From the NCBI RefSeq assembly GCF_014651935.1, contig NZ_BMXV01000003.1, positions 434,001-498,000 of the forward strand: DNA of 64,000 bases. The letters are read 5' to 3'. The DNA is from Marinobacter zhanjiangensis (GTDB lineage Bacteria > Pseudomonadota > Gammaproteobacteria > Pseudomonadales > Oleiphilaceae). A program made the position numbers and the translations under genes. How positions within the stretch are numbered: position 1 is the first letter of the stretch; every line of letters begins with the position of its first letter. The notes under the pieces are model-generated. The model had not been told where the DNA came from. It was given only the letters and a program-made list of their open reading frames with translations, and did no database searches. This document shows positions 1-9,820 of this stretch, piece by piece.

Positions 1-1865
1 CCATGCTGTCCGCCTATGGCAAGCTCCGCAGTGCTGTGACCGAACTGCGTCTGCCCATGCGGCAGCTAAGCGCTCCAGATAACCTCAAGGCCTTCTCCGC
101 GTCATCCTCCAATGAAGACATTGGTGTGTCCGTCGATGCCACCAAGGCCAGCCGGGGCACCTACAGTGTTGAAGTGACCAGTCTGGCGTCTGCCCAGGCG
201 CTGGCTTCACGCGATGTCTTTGCCGACCGTGATTCCACCAGTGTGGGCCAGGGCGCGCTGGAGCTGTCCGTTGGCGACAAGAACACCAGCATCACTATCG
301 ACGGAAGCAACGACACCCTGCAGGGGCTGGCCAACGCCATCAATGAATCCGACGCGGGTGTATCCGCTGGTGTGATTGATACCGGCAATGGCTATCAGCT
401 GGTGCTGTCTGCCGATGAAACCGGTACCGCCAATGCGGTGAGTATGTCCGTTTCCGGCGATAGTGGCGGTACCAATACCGACGACCTGGGTCTGTCCCGT
501 TTTGCGTTCAATACCGGCATGGACGTGGGAGCCGGGCTGGAACAAACCATCGCTGCCACCGATGCGAAGATGAGCATCAACGGCGTGCAAGTGACCCGCT
601 CCACCAACACCTTTGAGAATGTGATCGACGGTCTGACCTTTGATATCAAGGCTGAGGGTACCTCAACCATCAAGGTGGATCAGGACTTGGGTGCAGTGGC
701 AGACCGGGTTCAGGGGTTCGTGGACAAGTTCAATGGGTTGCAGTCTACTATCGACAGTCTTGCCGGTTTTAATTCGGAAGCTGGTGTCGGCAGTCTGCTC
801 ACCGGTGATTCCACCGTTCGCAATATCCAGAACCAGTTGCGTAGCGTTCTGACCCGTGTCGTTCCGGGCATGGAGGGCGCCAATGTTCGCAGTATGGCGG
901 ATGTGGGCATAACCACCGACTGGGAAACCGGCGGTCTCGAGTTTGATCGGGCAAAGTTTGAAGAACAGCTGAAGGCCAATCCGGACGACGTCACGGCACT
1001 GTTTGCCGAACAGGGCCGGGCAACCGACAGCCAGGTGGAATTTGTGCGCAGTGGCTCGTCGACACAGCCCGGTGACTACGCGATCAATGTGACCCAGGCA
1101 GCCACCCAGGGGCAGCTTGCGGCCGGCACCGCGCTCGGTACGACCTTTGACATTACCGACACCAACGATCAGCTGAGCCTGACCGTCAACGGCGATATCG
1201 GTGTCGATCTGACGCTCACTCAGGGCACGGGTCTGAGCCAGCAGGCGTTGCTGGACGATATCCAGGCTCAGTTGGATGGCAACAATGCCCTGAATGCGGC
1301 GGGTGTGTCCGTGCAGGCGGGGCTTGATGGCACCGGGAACCTCACGTTTACGTCTTCGAAATACGGCAGTGAATCCAGTGTCAGCCTGGCCTCTGCCGAA
1401 AACGCCGCGACCTTTGGATTGGATACAACCACCAGCACTGACGGTCTGGATATCGCCGGCACCATCGACGGCCAAGTGGCGGAAGGCGATGGACAGGTAC
1501 TGTATTTGGGCAGTGGCAATGGCGACGCCTCTGGCCTGCAGGTGCGAATCCTGGGTGATCAGACCGGCGATCGTGGTTCCATCACCTTTATTGAGGGCGT
1601 GGCCGAGCGCACGGTGGATATGGTCACCAGCATGGTTGGTGCCGACGGGGCGATTGAATCCCGCACCGACAGCCTGAACCGGGAGCTGGAGCAGATCCAA
1701 GAAAACAAGGTACGGCTGGAGGAGCGCATCACGTCCTATCGTGAACGCCTGGTCAGCCAGTTCAGCGCCGCGGATTCGCTGATTTCACAGCTTAACAGCA
1801 CCCGGGACTACGTCAGCCAGCAGTTGTCTGCGCTGGCTCCGAACCAGAGTGGCGGCAACAACTAA
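1..1865 (+). CDS. fliD: Flagellar hook-associated protein 2 (filament cap FliD), 5' truncated by window edge
   Basis: FliD caps the growing flagellar filament and promotes flagellin polymerisation outside the cell. About 620 residues are visible. Reading begins inside the N-terminal coiled region (LSAYGKLRSAVTEL), so the ATG at position 3 is internal and the true start lies before the window. Flagellin-hook-IN-like repeats occupy the middle, and the C-terminal 70 residues form the polar coiled coil (LEQIQENKVRLEERI...) typical of the FliD C-terminus. fliS follows 88 bp downstream on the same strand, the standard order. The central D2/D3 domains are large and rich in Ser/Thr/Gly/Asp, as in polar-flagellate FliD proteins. 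Confidence 0.93.
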   Translation, partial: MLSAYGKLRSAVTELRLPMRQLSAPDNLKAFSASSSNEDIGVSVDATKASRGTYSVEVTSLASAQALASRDVFADRDSTSVGQGALELSVGDKNTSITIDGSNDTLQGLANAINESDAGVSAGVIDTGNGYQLVLSADETGTANAVSMSVSGDSGGTNTDDLGLSRFAFNTGMDVGAGLEQTIAATDAKMSINGVQVTRSTNTFENVIDGLTFDIKAEGTSTIKVDQDLGAVADRVQGFVDKFNGLQSTIDSLAGFNSEAGVGSLLTGDSTVRNIQNQLRSVLTRVVPGMEGANVRSMADVGITTDWETGGLEFDRAKFEEQLKANPDDVTALFAEQGRATDSQVEFVRSGSSTQPGDYAINVTQAATQGQLAAGTALGTTFDITDTNDQLSLTVNGDIGVDLTLTQGTGLSQQALLDDIQAQLDGNNALNAAGVSVQAGLDGTGNLTFTSSKYGSESSVSLASAENAATFGLDTTTSTDGLDIAGTIDGQVAEGDGQVLYLGSGNGDASGLQVRILGDQTGDRGSITFIEGVAERTVDMVTSMVGADGAIESRTDSLNRELEQIQENKVRLEERITSYRERLVSQFSAADSLISQLNSTRDYVSQQLSALAPNQSGGNN

Positions 1866-1889
1866 AGCTGCCAGACAGATTCAGACTCA

Positions 1890-1908
1890 GCCATACCAAG
1901 GGTATGGC
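1890..1908 (+). terminator. Hairpin between fliD and fliS
   Basis: Perfect 8-bp stem GCCATACC/GGTATGGC with a 3-base loop. No T-run follows, so it is more likely an mRNA-stabilising or partial attenuating hairpin than a full terminator. A second small stem, ACCGG/CCGGT, follows at 1924-1937 just before the fliS ribosome binding site. Confidence 0.4.
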
Positions 1909-1953
1909 AGCCAACACGGCACAACCGGAAAGCCGGTAACAAAGAGGTAGATT

Positions 1954-2358
1954 ATGAACGGTTTGCAGGCCTATCAGCGCGTTAACACCCAGACCAGTAT
2001 CACTGATGCGGACCCCCACAAGCTGATCCAGCTGCTGTACAATGGGGCGCTGGAGCGCATCAACATGGCCAAGGCGAAGATCCAGCAGAAGGATTACGGT
2101 GCCAAGGCCCAGCTGATCAACAAGGCTATCGAGATTGTCGGCGGCCTGCGCAGCTTCCTGGACTTCGAGAAGGGCGGTGACCTGGCTCTGCAGCTGGAAG
2201 CCCTCTATGACTACATGGAGCGCACCATGCTGGAAGCCAGCGCGAAGAACGACATCGCCAAGCTGGACGAGGTGGCCAACCTGCTGCGTTCCGTGAAGGA
2301 AGGCTGGGATGGTATTCGCGGCGAAGTGGAGAGCCGGCAGGCGCAGGCGGCGGTCTGA
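1954..2358 (+). CDS. fliS: Flagellar export chaperone FliS
   Basis: FliS binds the C-terminus of flagellin in the cytoplasm and prevents premature polymerisation before export. The 134-residue all-helical protein has the usual family length. It carries the N-terminal pattern Y-N/Q-x-V...ADPHKLIQLLYNGALERI and the central segment GGLRSFLDFEKGGDLALQLEALYDYM. The start is the ATG preceded by AGAGGT about 6 bases upstream. It lies 88 bp after fliD and is probably co-transcribed. A palindromic repeat begins ten bases after the stop. Confidence 0.96.
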   Translation: MNGLQAYQRVNTQTSITDADPHKLIQLLYNGALERINMAKAKIQQKDYGAKAQLINKAIEIVGGLRSFLDFEKGGDLALQLEALYDYMERTMLEASAKNDIAKLDEVANLLRSVKEGWDGIRGEVESRQAQAAV

Positions 2359-2367
2359 TTTTTTATA

Positions 2368-2494
2368 GCCACGGAATCCACAGAAGAACACGGAATAAAG
2401 AACATTAACCGCGAAAGAACACGAAATTTAACAACGCCGTTTCGTGTCAAAGCGTTCGTTGGTTTTTTCCGTGTTCTTCCGCGGATTCCGTGGC
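2368..2494. repeat. Imperfect palindromic repeat, copy A (CCACGGAATCCAC family)
   Basis: The left arm 2368-2395 starts GCCACGGAATCCACAGAAGA. The right arm 2467-2494 is its near-perfect inverse complement and ends GATTCCGTGGC. Between them lie weaker inner arms (CGAAAGAACACGAAA at about 2412-2426 and TTTCGTGT at about 2440). The same repeat family recurs after argG at 3877-4037. No coding capacity is seen. Confidence 0.75.
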
Positions 2495-2600
2495 AAACCT
2501 CTCTTTTCCTCTCCTTATGCTACACGGAGAAAAGCCCACCAATAGCCATTCCCCCCACACTCCCGTACAATATCCGCCTTCTTTTCAGAGCCAGGAAAAT

Positions 2601-2613
2601 GGGGTCAGACCCC
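2601..2613. repeat. 13-bp palindrome GGGGTCAGACCCC upstream of argG
   Basis: An odd-length near-perfect palindrome, flanked by A/T-rich bases (AAAAT before, GTTTTT after). The reverse complement of the same 13 bases occurs at 6796-6808 upstream of fxsA. It is a dispersed short repeat that also resembles the ends of the palindrome at 15701-15814. Confidence 0.6.
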
Positions 2614-2653
2614 GTTTTTCGTTTTAGTTTTCGTGATTCGCAGGAGCAAGGGC

Positions 2654-3865
2654 ATGTCTGATATCAATAAGGTGGTGCTGGCCTATTCTGGTGGTCTGGA
2701 TACGTCCGTTATCGTCCGCTGGCTGCAGGACACCTACGACTGTGAAGTGGTGACCTTTACCGCCGACATCGGCCAGGGCGAGGAAGTGGAGCCGGCCCGT
2801 GAGAAGGCCAGGGCCCTGGGCGTGAAGGAAATCTACATCGAGGACCTGCGCGAGGAATACGTGCGGGACTACGTATTTCCCATGTTCCGCGCCAACACCA
2901 TCTATGAAGGCGAGTACCTGCTGGGCACCTCCATTGCCCGCCCGCTGATTGCCCGTCGTCTGATCGAGATCGCCAACGAGACCGGCGCCGACGCCATCTC
3001 CCACGGTGCTACCGGCAAAGGTAACGACCAGGTGCGTTTCGAGCTGGGTGCCTATGCCCTGAAGCCCGGCGTCAAGGTGATCGCCCCCTGGCGTGAGTGG
3101 GATCTGAACTCTCGCGAGAAGCTGCTGGCCTACTGCGACGAGCGCGACATCCCGGTGGAGAAGAAGAAGGGCAAGAGCCCGTACTCCATGGATGCCAACC
3201 TGCTGCACATCTCCTACGAAGGCATCAACCTGGAAGATCCCTGGGCGGAAGCCGAGGAAGACATGTGGCGCTGGAGCGTGTCCCCGGAGAATGCCCCGGA
3301 CACGCCCACCTATGTGGAACTGACCTACAAGCGGGGCGATATCGTCGCCATCGACGGCCAGGACATGAAGCCCCACGTGGTGCTGGAAACCCTCAACAAG
3401 ATGGCCGGGGACAATGGCATTGGCCGTCTGGATATCGTCGAGAACCGCTACGTGGGCATGAAGTCCCGTGGCTGCTACGAAACCCCGGGTGGCACCGTGA
3501 TGCTGCGTGGTCACCGCGCTATCGAGTCCATCACCCTGGACCGTGAGGTTGCCCACCTGAAGGACAGCATCATGCCCCGCTACGCCGAGGTGATCTACAA
3601 CGGTTACTGGTGGTCACCGGAGCGTGAGGCGCTGCAGGCGCTGATCGACCAGACCCAGGAGTACGTCAACGGCACTGTTCGCCTGAAGCTCTACAAGGGT
3701 AATGTGGACGTGGTCGGCCGTAAGTCCGAAGACTCCCTGTTCGACGAGAAGATCGCCACCTTTGAAGAAGACGAAGGCGCTTACGACCAGAAAGACGCAG
3801 AAGGCTTTATCAAGCTGAACGCACTGCGCTTGCGGATTGCCGCTGGTAAGGGTCGTAAGCTTTAA
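2654..3865 (+). CDS. argG: Argininosuccinate synthase
   Basis: Catalyses ATP-dependent condensation of citrulline and aspartate to argininosuccinate, the penultimate step of arginine synthesis, in the cytoplasm. The N-terminal nucleotide-binding loop [10 protein letters not shown] and the motif [15 protein letters not shown] near residue 120 are both present. From the chosen ATG the protein has 403 residues, the normal length of the short ArgG type. This start has AGGAG 8 bases upstream. An in-frame upstream codon at 2633 would add seven non-conserved residues and lacks such a site. The gene stands alone, with palindromic repeats on both sides. Confidence 0.97.
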   Translation: MSDINKVVLAYSGGLDTSVIVRWLQDTYDCEVVTFTADIGQGEEVEPAREKARALGVKEIYIEDLREEYVRDYVFPMFRANTIYEGEYLLGTSIARPLIARRLIEIANETGADAISHGATGKGNDQVRFELGAYALKPGVKVIAPWREWDLNSREKLLAYCDERDIPVEKKKGKSPYSMDANLLHISYEGINLEDPWAEAEEDMWRWSVSPENAPDTPTYVELTYKRGDIVAIDGQDMKPHVVLETLNKMAGDNGIGRLDIVENRYVGMKSRGCYETPGGTVMLRGHRAIESITLDREVAHLKDSIMPRYAEVIYNGYWWSPEREALQALIDQTQEYVNGTVRLKLYKGNVDVVGRKSEDSLFDEKIATFEEDEGAYDQKDAEGFIKLNALRLRIAAGKGRKL

Positions 3866-3876
3866 AGACCTTTTTT

Positions 3877-4037
3877 GCCACGGAATCCACGGAAAGACAC
3901 GGAAAAACGACGAAAAGACTTTTGGCCACGAAACCCACGAAAGAACACGAAAATTTAAACGTCAGTTTTTCGTGAGTTTTAGCGGATTTCGTGGCTAAAA
4001 ATTCTTTATTTCCGTGTTATTCCGTGGATTCCGTGGC
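3877..4037. repeat. Nested double palindromic repeat, copy B, downstream of argG
   Basis: The outer arms 3877-3905 (GCCACGGAATCCACGGAAAG...) and 4009-4037 (...CCGTGGATTCCGTGGC) are inverse complements. Inside them sits a second diverged pair, 3925-3953 (GCCACGAAACCCACGAAAGA...) and 3966-3995 (...GCGGATTTCGTGGC). The element is therefore two related palindromes, one within the other. It begins 11 bases after the argG stop and could act as its transcription end. Confidence 0.8.
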
Positions 4038-4040
4038 AAA

Positions 4041-4403
4041 AAAACGAAAAAAGGCCGACTCCAAACGAAGCCGGCCTGAAAAACGAACAACAAACAAGGA
4101 AAGATCGAAACTGCCTGAAACAACACAACTGGGTCCCGAAAATCCGGCGAGGGTACTACCCGGCTCCCTCACCGTCGGGGGTGGATACTGCCGGGGGATA
4201 CTGCAACATTCCCCCGATCCACATGTGCAGAATAATGCCCTGGCCGCCTGCCGTCTGTTGATCTTCTGTGTTCGAGTGTTACTGCGTGTTTCCGGCTGCC
4301 CTCGTGGCTTTTACGCGGCTTGCGGGGTCGATGTGGCCGACATTTGCCGCTATGCTATCGGCCATTCGGCCGTTCCGCATTTCTGAGCAGGAGACCAGAC
4401 ACC
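4041..4403. other. Non-coding stretch between the argG repeat and yajQ
   Basis: About 360 bp with no supportable gene. An imperfect hairpin AGGCCGACT.../...AAGCCGGCCT at about 4052-4077 is preceded by an A-rich run, which on the minus strand reads as hairpin plus T-run, the shape of a minus-strand terminator. A second G/C-rich hairpin, GGGGGAT/ATTCCCCC, lies at about 4193-4216. The yajQ promoter is presumably in the last 150 bp, but no clear -35/-10 pair was found. Confidence 0.5.
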
Positions 4404-4886
4404 ATGCCTTCCTTTGATATCGTATCCGAAATCGACATGCACGAAGTCACCAACGCCGTGGACCAGGCCAAACGGGAGCTGGGCAACCGCTGGGACTTCA
4501 AGAATATTGAGGCGGATATCCAGCTCGACGACCAGACCATTACCATCAGCGCCGAGCAGGAGTTCCAGCTGGAACAGCTGATGGATATGCTGCGAATGGC
4601 CTTTGCCAAACGCAATATCGACACCCGGGCCATCGACGACGATGGCGAGAGCAAGGCCGGCAAGCTGGTCAAAAAGCACCTGAAGCTGCGCCAGGGTATC
4701 GAGACGGATCAGGGCAAGAAGATCGTCAAGATGATCAAAGATGCCAAGTTGAAAGTGCAGGCCAGCATCCAGGGTGACAAGGTACGGGTGACCGGCAAAA
4801 AGCGGGATGATCTGCAGACTGCGATCGCCATGCTGAAAGAATCGGAGTTCGAGCTGCCCCTGCAGTTCAATAACTTCCGCGACTGA
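4404..4886 (+). CDS. yajQ: YajQ family nucleotide-binding protein
   Basis: A 160-residue cytoplasmic protein of the YajQ family, whose members bind nucleotides (cyclic di-GMP in Xanthomonas homologues) and affect gene expression. It opens MPSFDIVSEIDMHEVTNAVDQAKRE... and continues with NRWDFKN and a C-terminal GDKVRVTGKKRDDLQ-AIAMLK, all family hallmarks. The chosen ATG gives the family-standard N-terminus and is preceded by GAGCAGGAG. Longer in-frame starts add residues unlike the family. It converges with ampG, with only 15 bp between the two stops. Confidence 0.95.
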   Translation: MPSFDIVSEIDMHEVTNAVDQAKRELGNRWDFKNIEADIQLDDQTITISAEQEFQLEQLMDMLRMAFAKRNIDTRAIDDDGESKAGKLVKKHLKLRQGIETDQGKKIVKMIKDAKLKVQASIQGDKVRVTGKKRDDLQTAIAMLKESEFELPLQFNNFRD

Positions 4887-4901
4887 GTCAGCCCATCGTT
4901 G

Positions 4902-6293
4902 TTATTCTTTCTCGTCGGGTGTCTCGATCTCGCCGTTGACCGGGTAGTCCGGATGAGCCACCCGGAACAGCAGGGCTGCCAGAACAATCGCCGGCAGTCC
5001 GGTCATGGCCGTAATCAGGTAGAACTCGATCCAGCCCACGGCTTCGGCCAGCATCCCGGTGAAGCCGGCCGCGAACTGACCGGGCAGCGTCATCAGTGAG
5101 CTGAACAGTGCATACTGGGTGGCGGTGTAGGCGGTGTTGGTCAGGCTCGACAAGTAGGCGATGAACACCGAAATCGCCAGCCCACCGGTCACATTGTCAG
5201 CGATGATGGCCGCCACCAGCCCCTCCTTCACGGGACCAATGGTCGCCAGCACCGCAAAGGTCAGGTTGGTGGCCGGCGCCATAAGGGCCGTGAACAGCAG
5301 CAATCGCGCAATCCCGAAGCGGGACACCAGCGCACCGCCCAGGGCCGCACCCGCCAGGGTCATGATCAGACCGAAGGCGGCGGCGATGTTGGCAATCTCC
5401 CCCTTGGTAAAGCCGATATCCAGGTAAAACGGGTTAGCCATGACCCCCATGAAGATATCGCTGATGCGGAAGGTTCCCACGAATAGCAACACGATCAGGG
5501 CGGCCTTGCCGTAGCGCTGGAAGAAATCCGCAAACGGGCAGACCACGGCACCGATAAACCAGCCCATGAAGCGCCGGCGCAGGTTGCCATGAACCGTGCT
5601 GTCCATGTAACTGGCGACGCGACGCTCCATTTCCCGGGTCTGGCCACTGATGTAGCGTGCGGGTTCCTTGACGATCAGGGTGGTGATCATGCCGACGCCC
5701 ATCAGCAAGGCCATGGTGCTATAGGCCAGTGACCAGTTGCCAATGGAGGCAATGTGCAGGGCGCCGGCCCCGGCAGCGAGGATGGCCACGCGGTAGCCGG
5801 TCACGTAACTGGCGGCCATCGCGCCCTGGTGCCTGGACTCGATGGCTTCCACCCGGTAGGCGTCGACCGCGATATCCTGGGTGGCCGAGCCGAAGGCCGC
5901 GACCACCGCCAGCACCGCGACCCAGAGATGGTTCTGTGACGGGTCCGTCATGCCCATACCCAGCAGCGCAAGGGCAATGGCGACCTGGGCCAGCAGCATC
6001 CAGCTGCGGCGCCGGCCAAGCCAGCGGGTCAGGAGGGGTACCGGAGTCCGGTCCACAATCGGTGCCCAGACCACCTTGATGGAGTGGGCCATGCCGACCC
6101 AGCTGAGAAAGCCGATGGTGGCCAGTTCCACCCCCAGGTCACGCAGCCAGGCGGTGAAGGTGCCGCCCACAAGCAGTAGTGGCAAGCCGGCGGAAAAGCC
6201 CAGAAACAGCATGCCCAGCACTTTCGGATTGCGGTAGATGCGAAATCCCTGGGCAAGCTTGCCAACAAAAGTTGTACTGGTCTCTTCAGGCAT
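4902..6293 (-). CDS. ampG: AmpG-like muropeptide permease (MFS transporter)
   Basis: Inner-membrane transporter of the AmpG branch of the major facilitator superfamily. It would import GlcNAc-anhydroMurNAc muropeptides for cell-wall recycling and, where AmpC is present, for beta-lactamase induction signalling. The 463 residues give about 12 hydrophobic segments. Early motifs FLGFSAGLPLLLVGGTFTAW, GFLSWVGMAHSIK and DRTPVPLL..GRRRSW match the family loop 2-3 region. The last 20 residues are hydrophilic. The function is assigned from family resemblance; no recycling genes adjoin it. Confidence 0.88.
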   Translation of the reverse strand: MPEETSTTFVGKLAQGFRIYRNPKVLGMLFLGFSAGLPLLLVGGTFTAWLRDLGVELATIGFLSWVGMAHSIKVVWAPIVDRTPVPLLTRWLGRRRSWMLLAQVAIALALLGMGMTDPSQNHLWVAVLAVVAAFGSATQDIAVDAYRVEAIESRHQGAMAASYVTGYRVAILAAGAGALHIASIGNWSLAYSTMALLMGVGMITTLIVKEPARYISGQTREMERRVASYMDSTVHGNLRRRFMGWFIGAVVCPFADFFQRYGKAALIVLLFVGTFRISDIFMGVMANPFYLDIGFTKGEIANIAAAFGLIMTLAGAALGGALVSRFGIARLLLFTALMAPATNLTFAVLATIGPVKEGLVAAIIADNVTGGLAISVFIAYLSSLTNTAYTATQYALFSSLMTLPGQFAAGFTGMLAEAVGWIEFYLITAMTGLPAIVLAALLFRVAHPDYPVNGEIETPDEKE

Positions 6294-6375
6294 GTTGGTC
6301 CGGACTATTCTGTGGCAGAGGGGGCAGAGTATTTGGAATTCCGGGTCTGGTAAAGCGGTAACCGTCAGGACAGGC

Positions 6376-6684
6376 TCAGGGGCGCCACCGGAACCGTTTC
6401 ATGGACACCCGGCCGTTGATGACCTCGACACCCTCATTCATCAGCAGCGCCTTCTGTTGCTCAAAGGTGTCCGACCCCGGCGGAAAGGCAATCTGCCCGG
6501 TATTGCGGATCACCCGGAACCAGGGCACGGAATGCCCGGCCGGCAGCATGCCCAGGGCCCGCCCGACGAACCGCGCCTGGCGCCCGAGCCCGGCCATATC
6601 GGCCACTTGGCCATAGCTGACAACCCGGCCTGCGGGAACCGCAAGCACGACCTGCCATATTTTCTGTTCCCGTGTGTGTTCCAT
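6376..6684 (-). CDS. Alkyltransferase-like (ATL) DNA-binding protein of the MGMT family
   Basis: A 102-residue protein corresponding to the DNA-binding domain of O6-alkylguanine-DNA alkyltransferase. Conserved features are VPAGRVVSYGQVADMAG (helix-turn-helix region), ARFVGRALGM and a C-terminal NGRVSMKRFRW. Where true methyltransferases have PCHRV, this one has PWFRVI. The acceptor Cys is replaced by Trp at about residue 55, the signature of ATL proteins, which bind alkylated bases and hand them to nucleotide excision repair. The start is the ATG at 6684; longer in-frame extensions are non-coding. It is probably monocistronic. Confidence 0.9.
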   Translation of the reverse strand: MEHTREQKIWQVVLAVPAGRVVSYGQVADMAGLGRQARFVGRALGMLPAGHSVPWFRVIRNTGQIAFPPGSDTFEQQKALLMNEGVEVINGRVSMKRFRWRP

Positions 6685-6795
6685 TGCGGAATTCTGCCAT
6701 GGCGACGGCTTGTCGAACAGGCAGTGAATGCCATCGCTTGAAGTTCCAGACTCTGCCCTGATGTTAAGAGGTTGGGGAACCGGAGTCCGGAAATC

Positions 6796-6808
6796 GGGGT
6801 CTGACCCC
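6796..6808. repeat. 13-bp palindrome GGGGTCTGACCCC upstream of fxsA
   Basis: Exact reverse complement of the palindrome at 2601-2613, again in an A/T-rich setting (AAATC before, ATTTTT after). It lies 36 bp before the fxsA start. Confidence 0.6.
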
Positions 6809-6844
6809 ATTTTTACAGTTGAACATTCAGCGGGGAGGCATCCT

Positions 6845-7351
6845 TTGCCAGTATTCGTCTTTCTCTTTGTTGTCATGCCCATCCTGGAAATGGTGGTGCT
6901 GATCAAGGTAGGCACCGTCATCGGTGCCCTCAGCACCGTGGGCCTGGTGCTGCTGACTGCGGTGATTGGTGCGGCCCTGCTCAAGCAGCAGGGACTGGCG
7001 ACCCTGACCCGGGCCAACCAGCGGCTCAACAGTGGTGAGCTGCCGGCACAGGAGGTGGCCGAGGGCCTGATTCTGGCGGTCGGCGGCGCGCTGTTGCTCA
7101 CCCCCGGCTTTATTACCGATACCATCGGCTTCCTGTGCCTGATCCCTGGCACTCGGCACTGGTTCGTGCACCAGGCGATGAAACGCATGGTGGTGCGGGG
7201 GCAGGGCGGTAGCTTCTTCTTCAGCGCTGGCGGGGCCGATCCGTTCGGCGGCCAGGGGCCGTTTGGTCGTCGCCCGGGTGGTGATGATCCCATAGAAGGT
7301 GAGTACCGGGACGAGACCGACCGGGACCACGATCACATCGAAAAAAAGTAA
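6845..7351 (+). CDS. fxsA: FxsA family cytoplasmic membrane protein
   Basis: FxsA is an inner-membrane protein whose overproduction in E. coli relieves F-plasmid exclusion of phage T7; its normal role is unclear. The 168 residues include hydrophobic segments at the N-terminus (PVFVFLFVVMPILEMVVLIKVG, then a second) and around GGALLLTPGFITDTIGF, plus a polar Gly/Asp-rich tail. The chosen start is TTG, because GGAGG lies six bases before it and translation from there gives the standard family N-terminus. An ATG at 6728 would add 39 non-conserved residues. It sits just before groESL, as in many gammaproteobacteria. Confidence 0.87.
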   Translation: MPVFVFLFVVMPILEMVVLIKVGTVIGALSTVGLVLLTAVIGAALLKQQGLATLTRANQRLNSGELPAQEVAEGLILAVGGALLLTPGFITDTIGFLCLIPGTRHWFVHQAMKRMVVRGQGGSFFFSAGGADPFGGQGPFGRRPGGDDPIEGEYRDETDRDHDHIEKK

Positions 7352-7369
7352 AAATTTTTCAGGCCGGGT

Positions 7370-7398
7370 GTTGAAAACCGGACCGCCACCCCCATTTA
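7370..7398 (+). promoter_or_regulatory. Sigma-32 (RpoH) heat-shock promoter of groES-groEL
   Basis: GTTGAAA at 7370-7376 and CCCCATTTA at 7390-7398 are separated by 13 bp. This matches the RpoH consensus (CTTGAAA, 13-15 bp, CCCCATNT) at nearly every position. It lies about 110 bp before groES, with nothing else in between. No CIRCE operator was seen, so HrcA control is not supported. Confidence 0.88.
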
Positions 7399-7510
7399 GG
7401 TCACACAAGTTTGCTGTGGGCGGATAATCTTCTGCAAAACAGAGGGTTACTGCCCCGGCTTTTAACGCAACGTCATTGTCAAAGATAGCCTGACATTGGA
7501 GAAATCAAGA

Positions 7511-7801
7511 ATGAAAATTCGTCCGCTACACGACCGTGTTGTCGTGCGCCGTAAGGAAGAAGAAGAGAAAACTGCCGGTGGTATCGTGCTGCCTGGTAAT
7601 GCCAAGGAAAAGCCGTCCCAAGGCGAGGTAGTAGCTGTCGGTAACGGCCGCATTCTCGACAACGGCGAGACCCGCGCACTGGCGGTGAAGGAAGGCGACA
7701 CAGTAGTCTTCGGCCAGTACGCCGGCAACACCGTCAAGATTGAAGGTGAAGAACTGCTGATCATGAGCGAGAACGAAATCTACGGTGTGCTTGAAGGCTA
7801 A
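7511..7801 (+). CDS. groES: Co-chaperonin GroES
   Basis: The 96-residue heptameric lid of the GroEL folding chamber. It begins [14 protein letters not shown] and contains the mobile-loop region [20 protein letters not shown] and the roof segment. A TTGGAG site precedes the ATG at a 10-base distance. The in-frame codon at 7496 overlaps this site and is rejected as the start. groEL follows 89 bp later in the same operon. Confidence 0.97.
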   Translation: MKIRPLHDRVVVRRKEEEEKTAGGIVLPGNAKEKPSQGEVVAVGNGRILDNGETRALAVKEGDTVVFGQYAGNTVKIEGEELLIMSENEIYGVLEG

Positions 7802-7884
7802 CGCCTGTCACAACCCGGATAACGCATTCAATCCGATTGTTTGCTCAACAGTTCAGACGATTGGTTTAAAACGAACAGGAATAG

Positions 7885-9537
<1,653 letters not shown>

Positions 9538-9590
9538 TGCAGTCCTGATGCCTGACGCTCCAGCACCGCGGTGCTGAAGCGTCGCCCCGA

Positions 9591-9627
9591 AAACCCCGCA
9601 CGGGTCTCTGCCCGGCGGGGTTTTTTT
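9591..9627 (+). terminator. Rho-independent terminator of groESL
   Basis: A strong G/C stem (ACCCCGC...GCGGGGT, with an inner CGGG/CCCG pairing) followed by seven T residues. Confidence 0.9.
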
Positions 9628-9820
9628 GTGGCCGGAGTGGCACACGAACCTTTTCAAATCCGGGCCCGGGTCACGTAGAATTGCCGGGCTGGCGCAAAAC
9701 CTGTGAAGCAATGTCACAAAGAGCCCGCAGGTTCTTGCCATAATTCAGGAAATGCCGAATGTTTCCGCAACCATCAGGCCTTTTGCCTATGCCACGTTCA
9801 GTCAGGGTGCCCGAACGAGA

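Noticed and set aside
663..1700. 345-codon open frame antisense to fliD
   Set aside because: The plus-strand frame is clearly FliD; the antisense reading has no recognisable domain and follows from GC-biased third positions.
2624..3556. 310-codon antisense frame over argG
   Set aside because: Shadow of a highly conserved gene with high GC3.
3991..4386. 131-codon frame between argG and yajQ
   Set aside because: It begins inside the palindromic repeat and shows no domain; its later part has coding-unlike composition.
9752..9820. Upstream start for gspN
   Set aside because: Would add 23 residues before the cytoplasmic tail with no ribosome site; the ATG at 9821 fits the family better.
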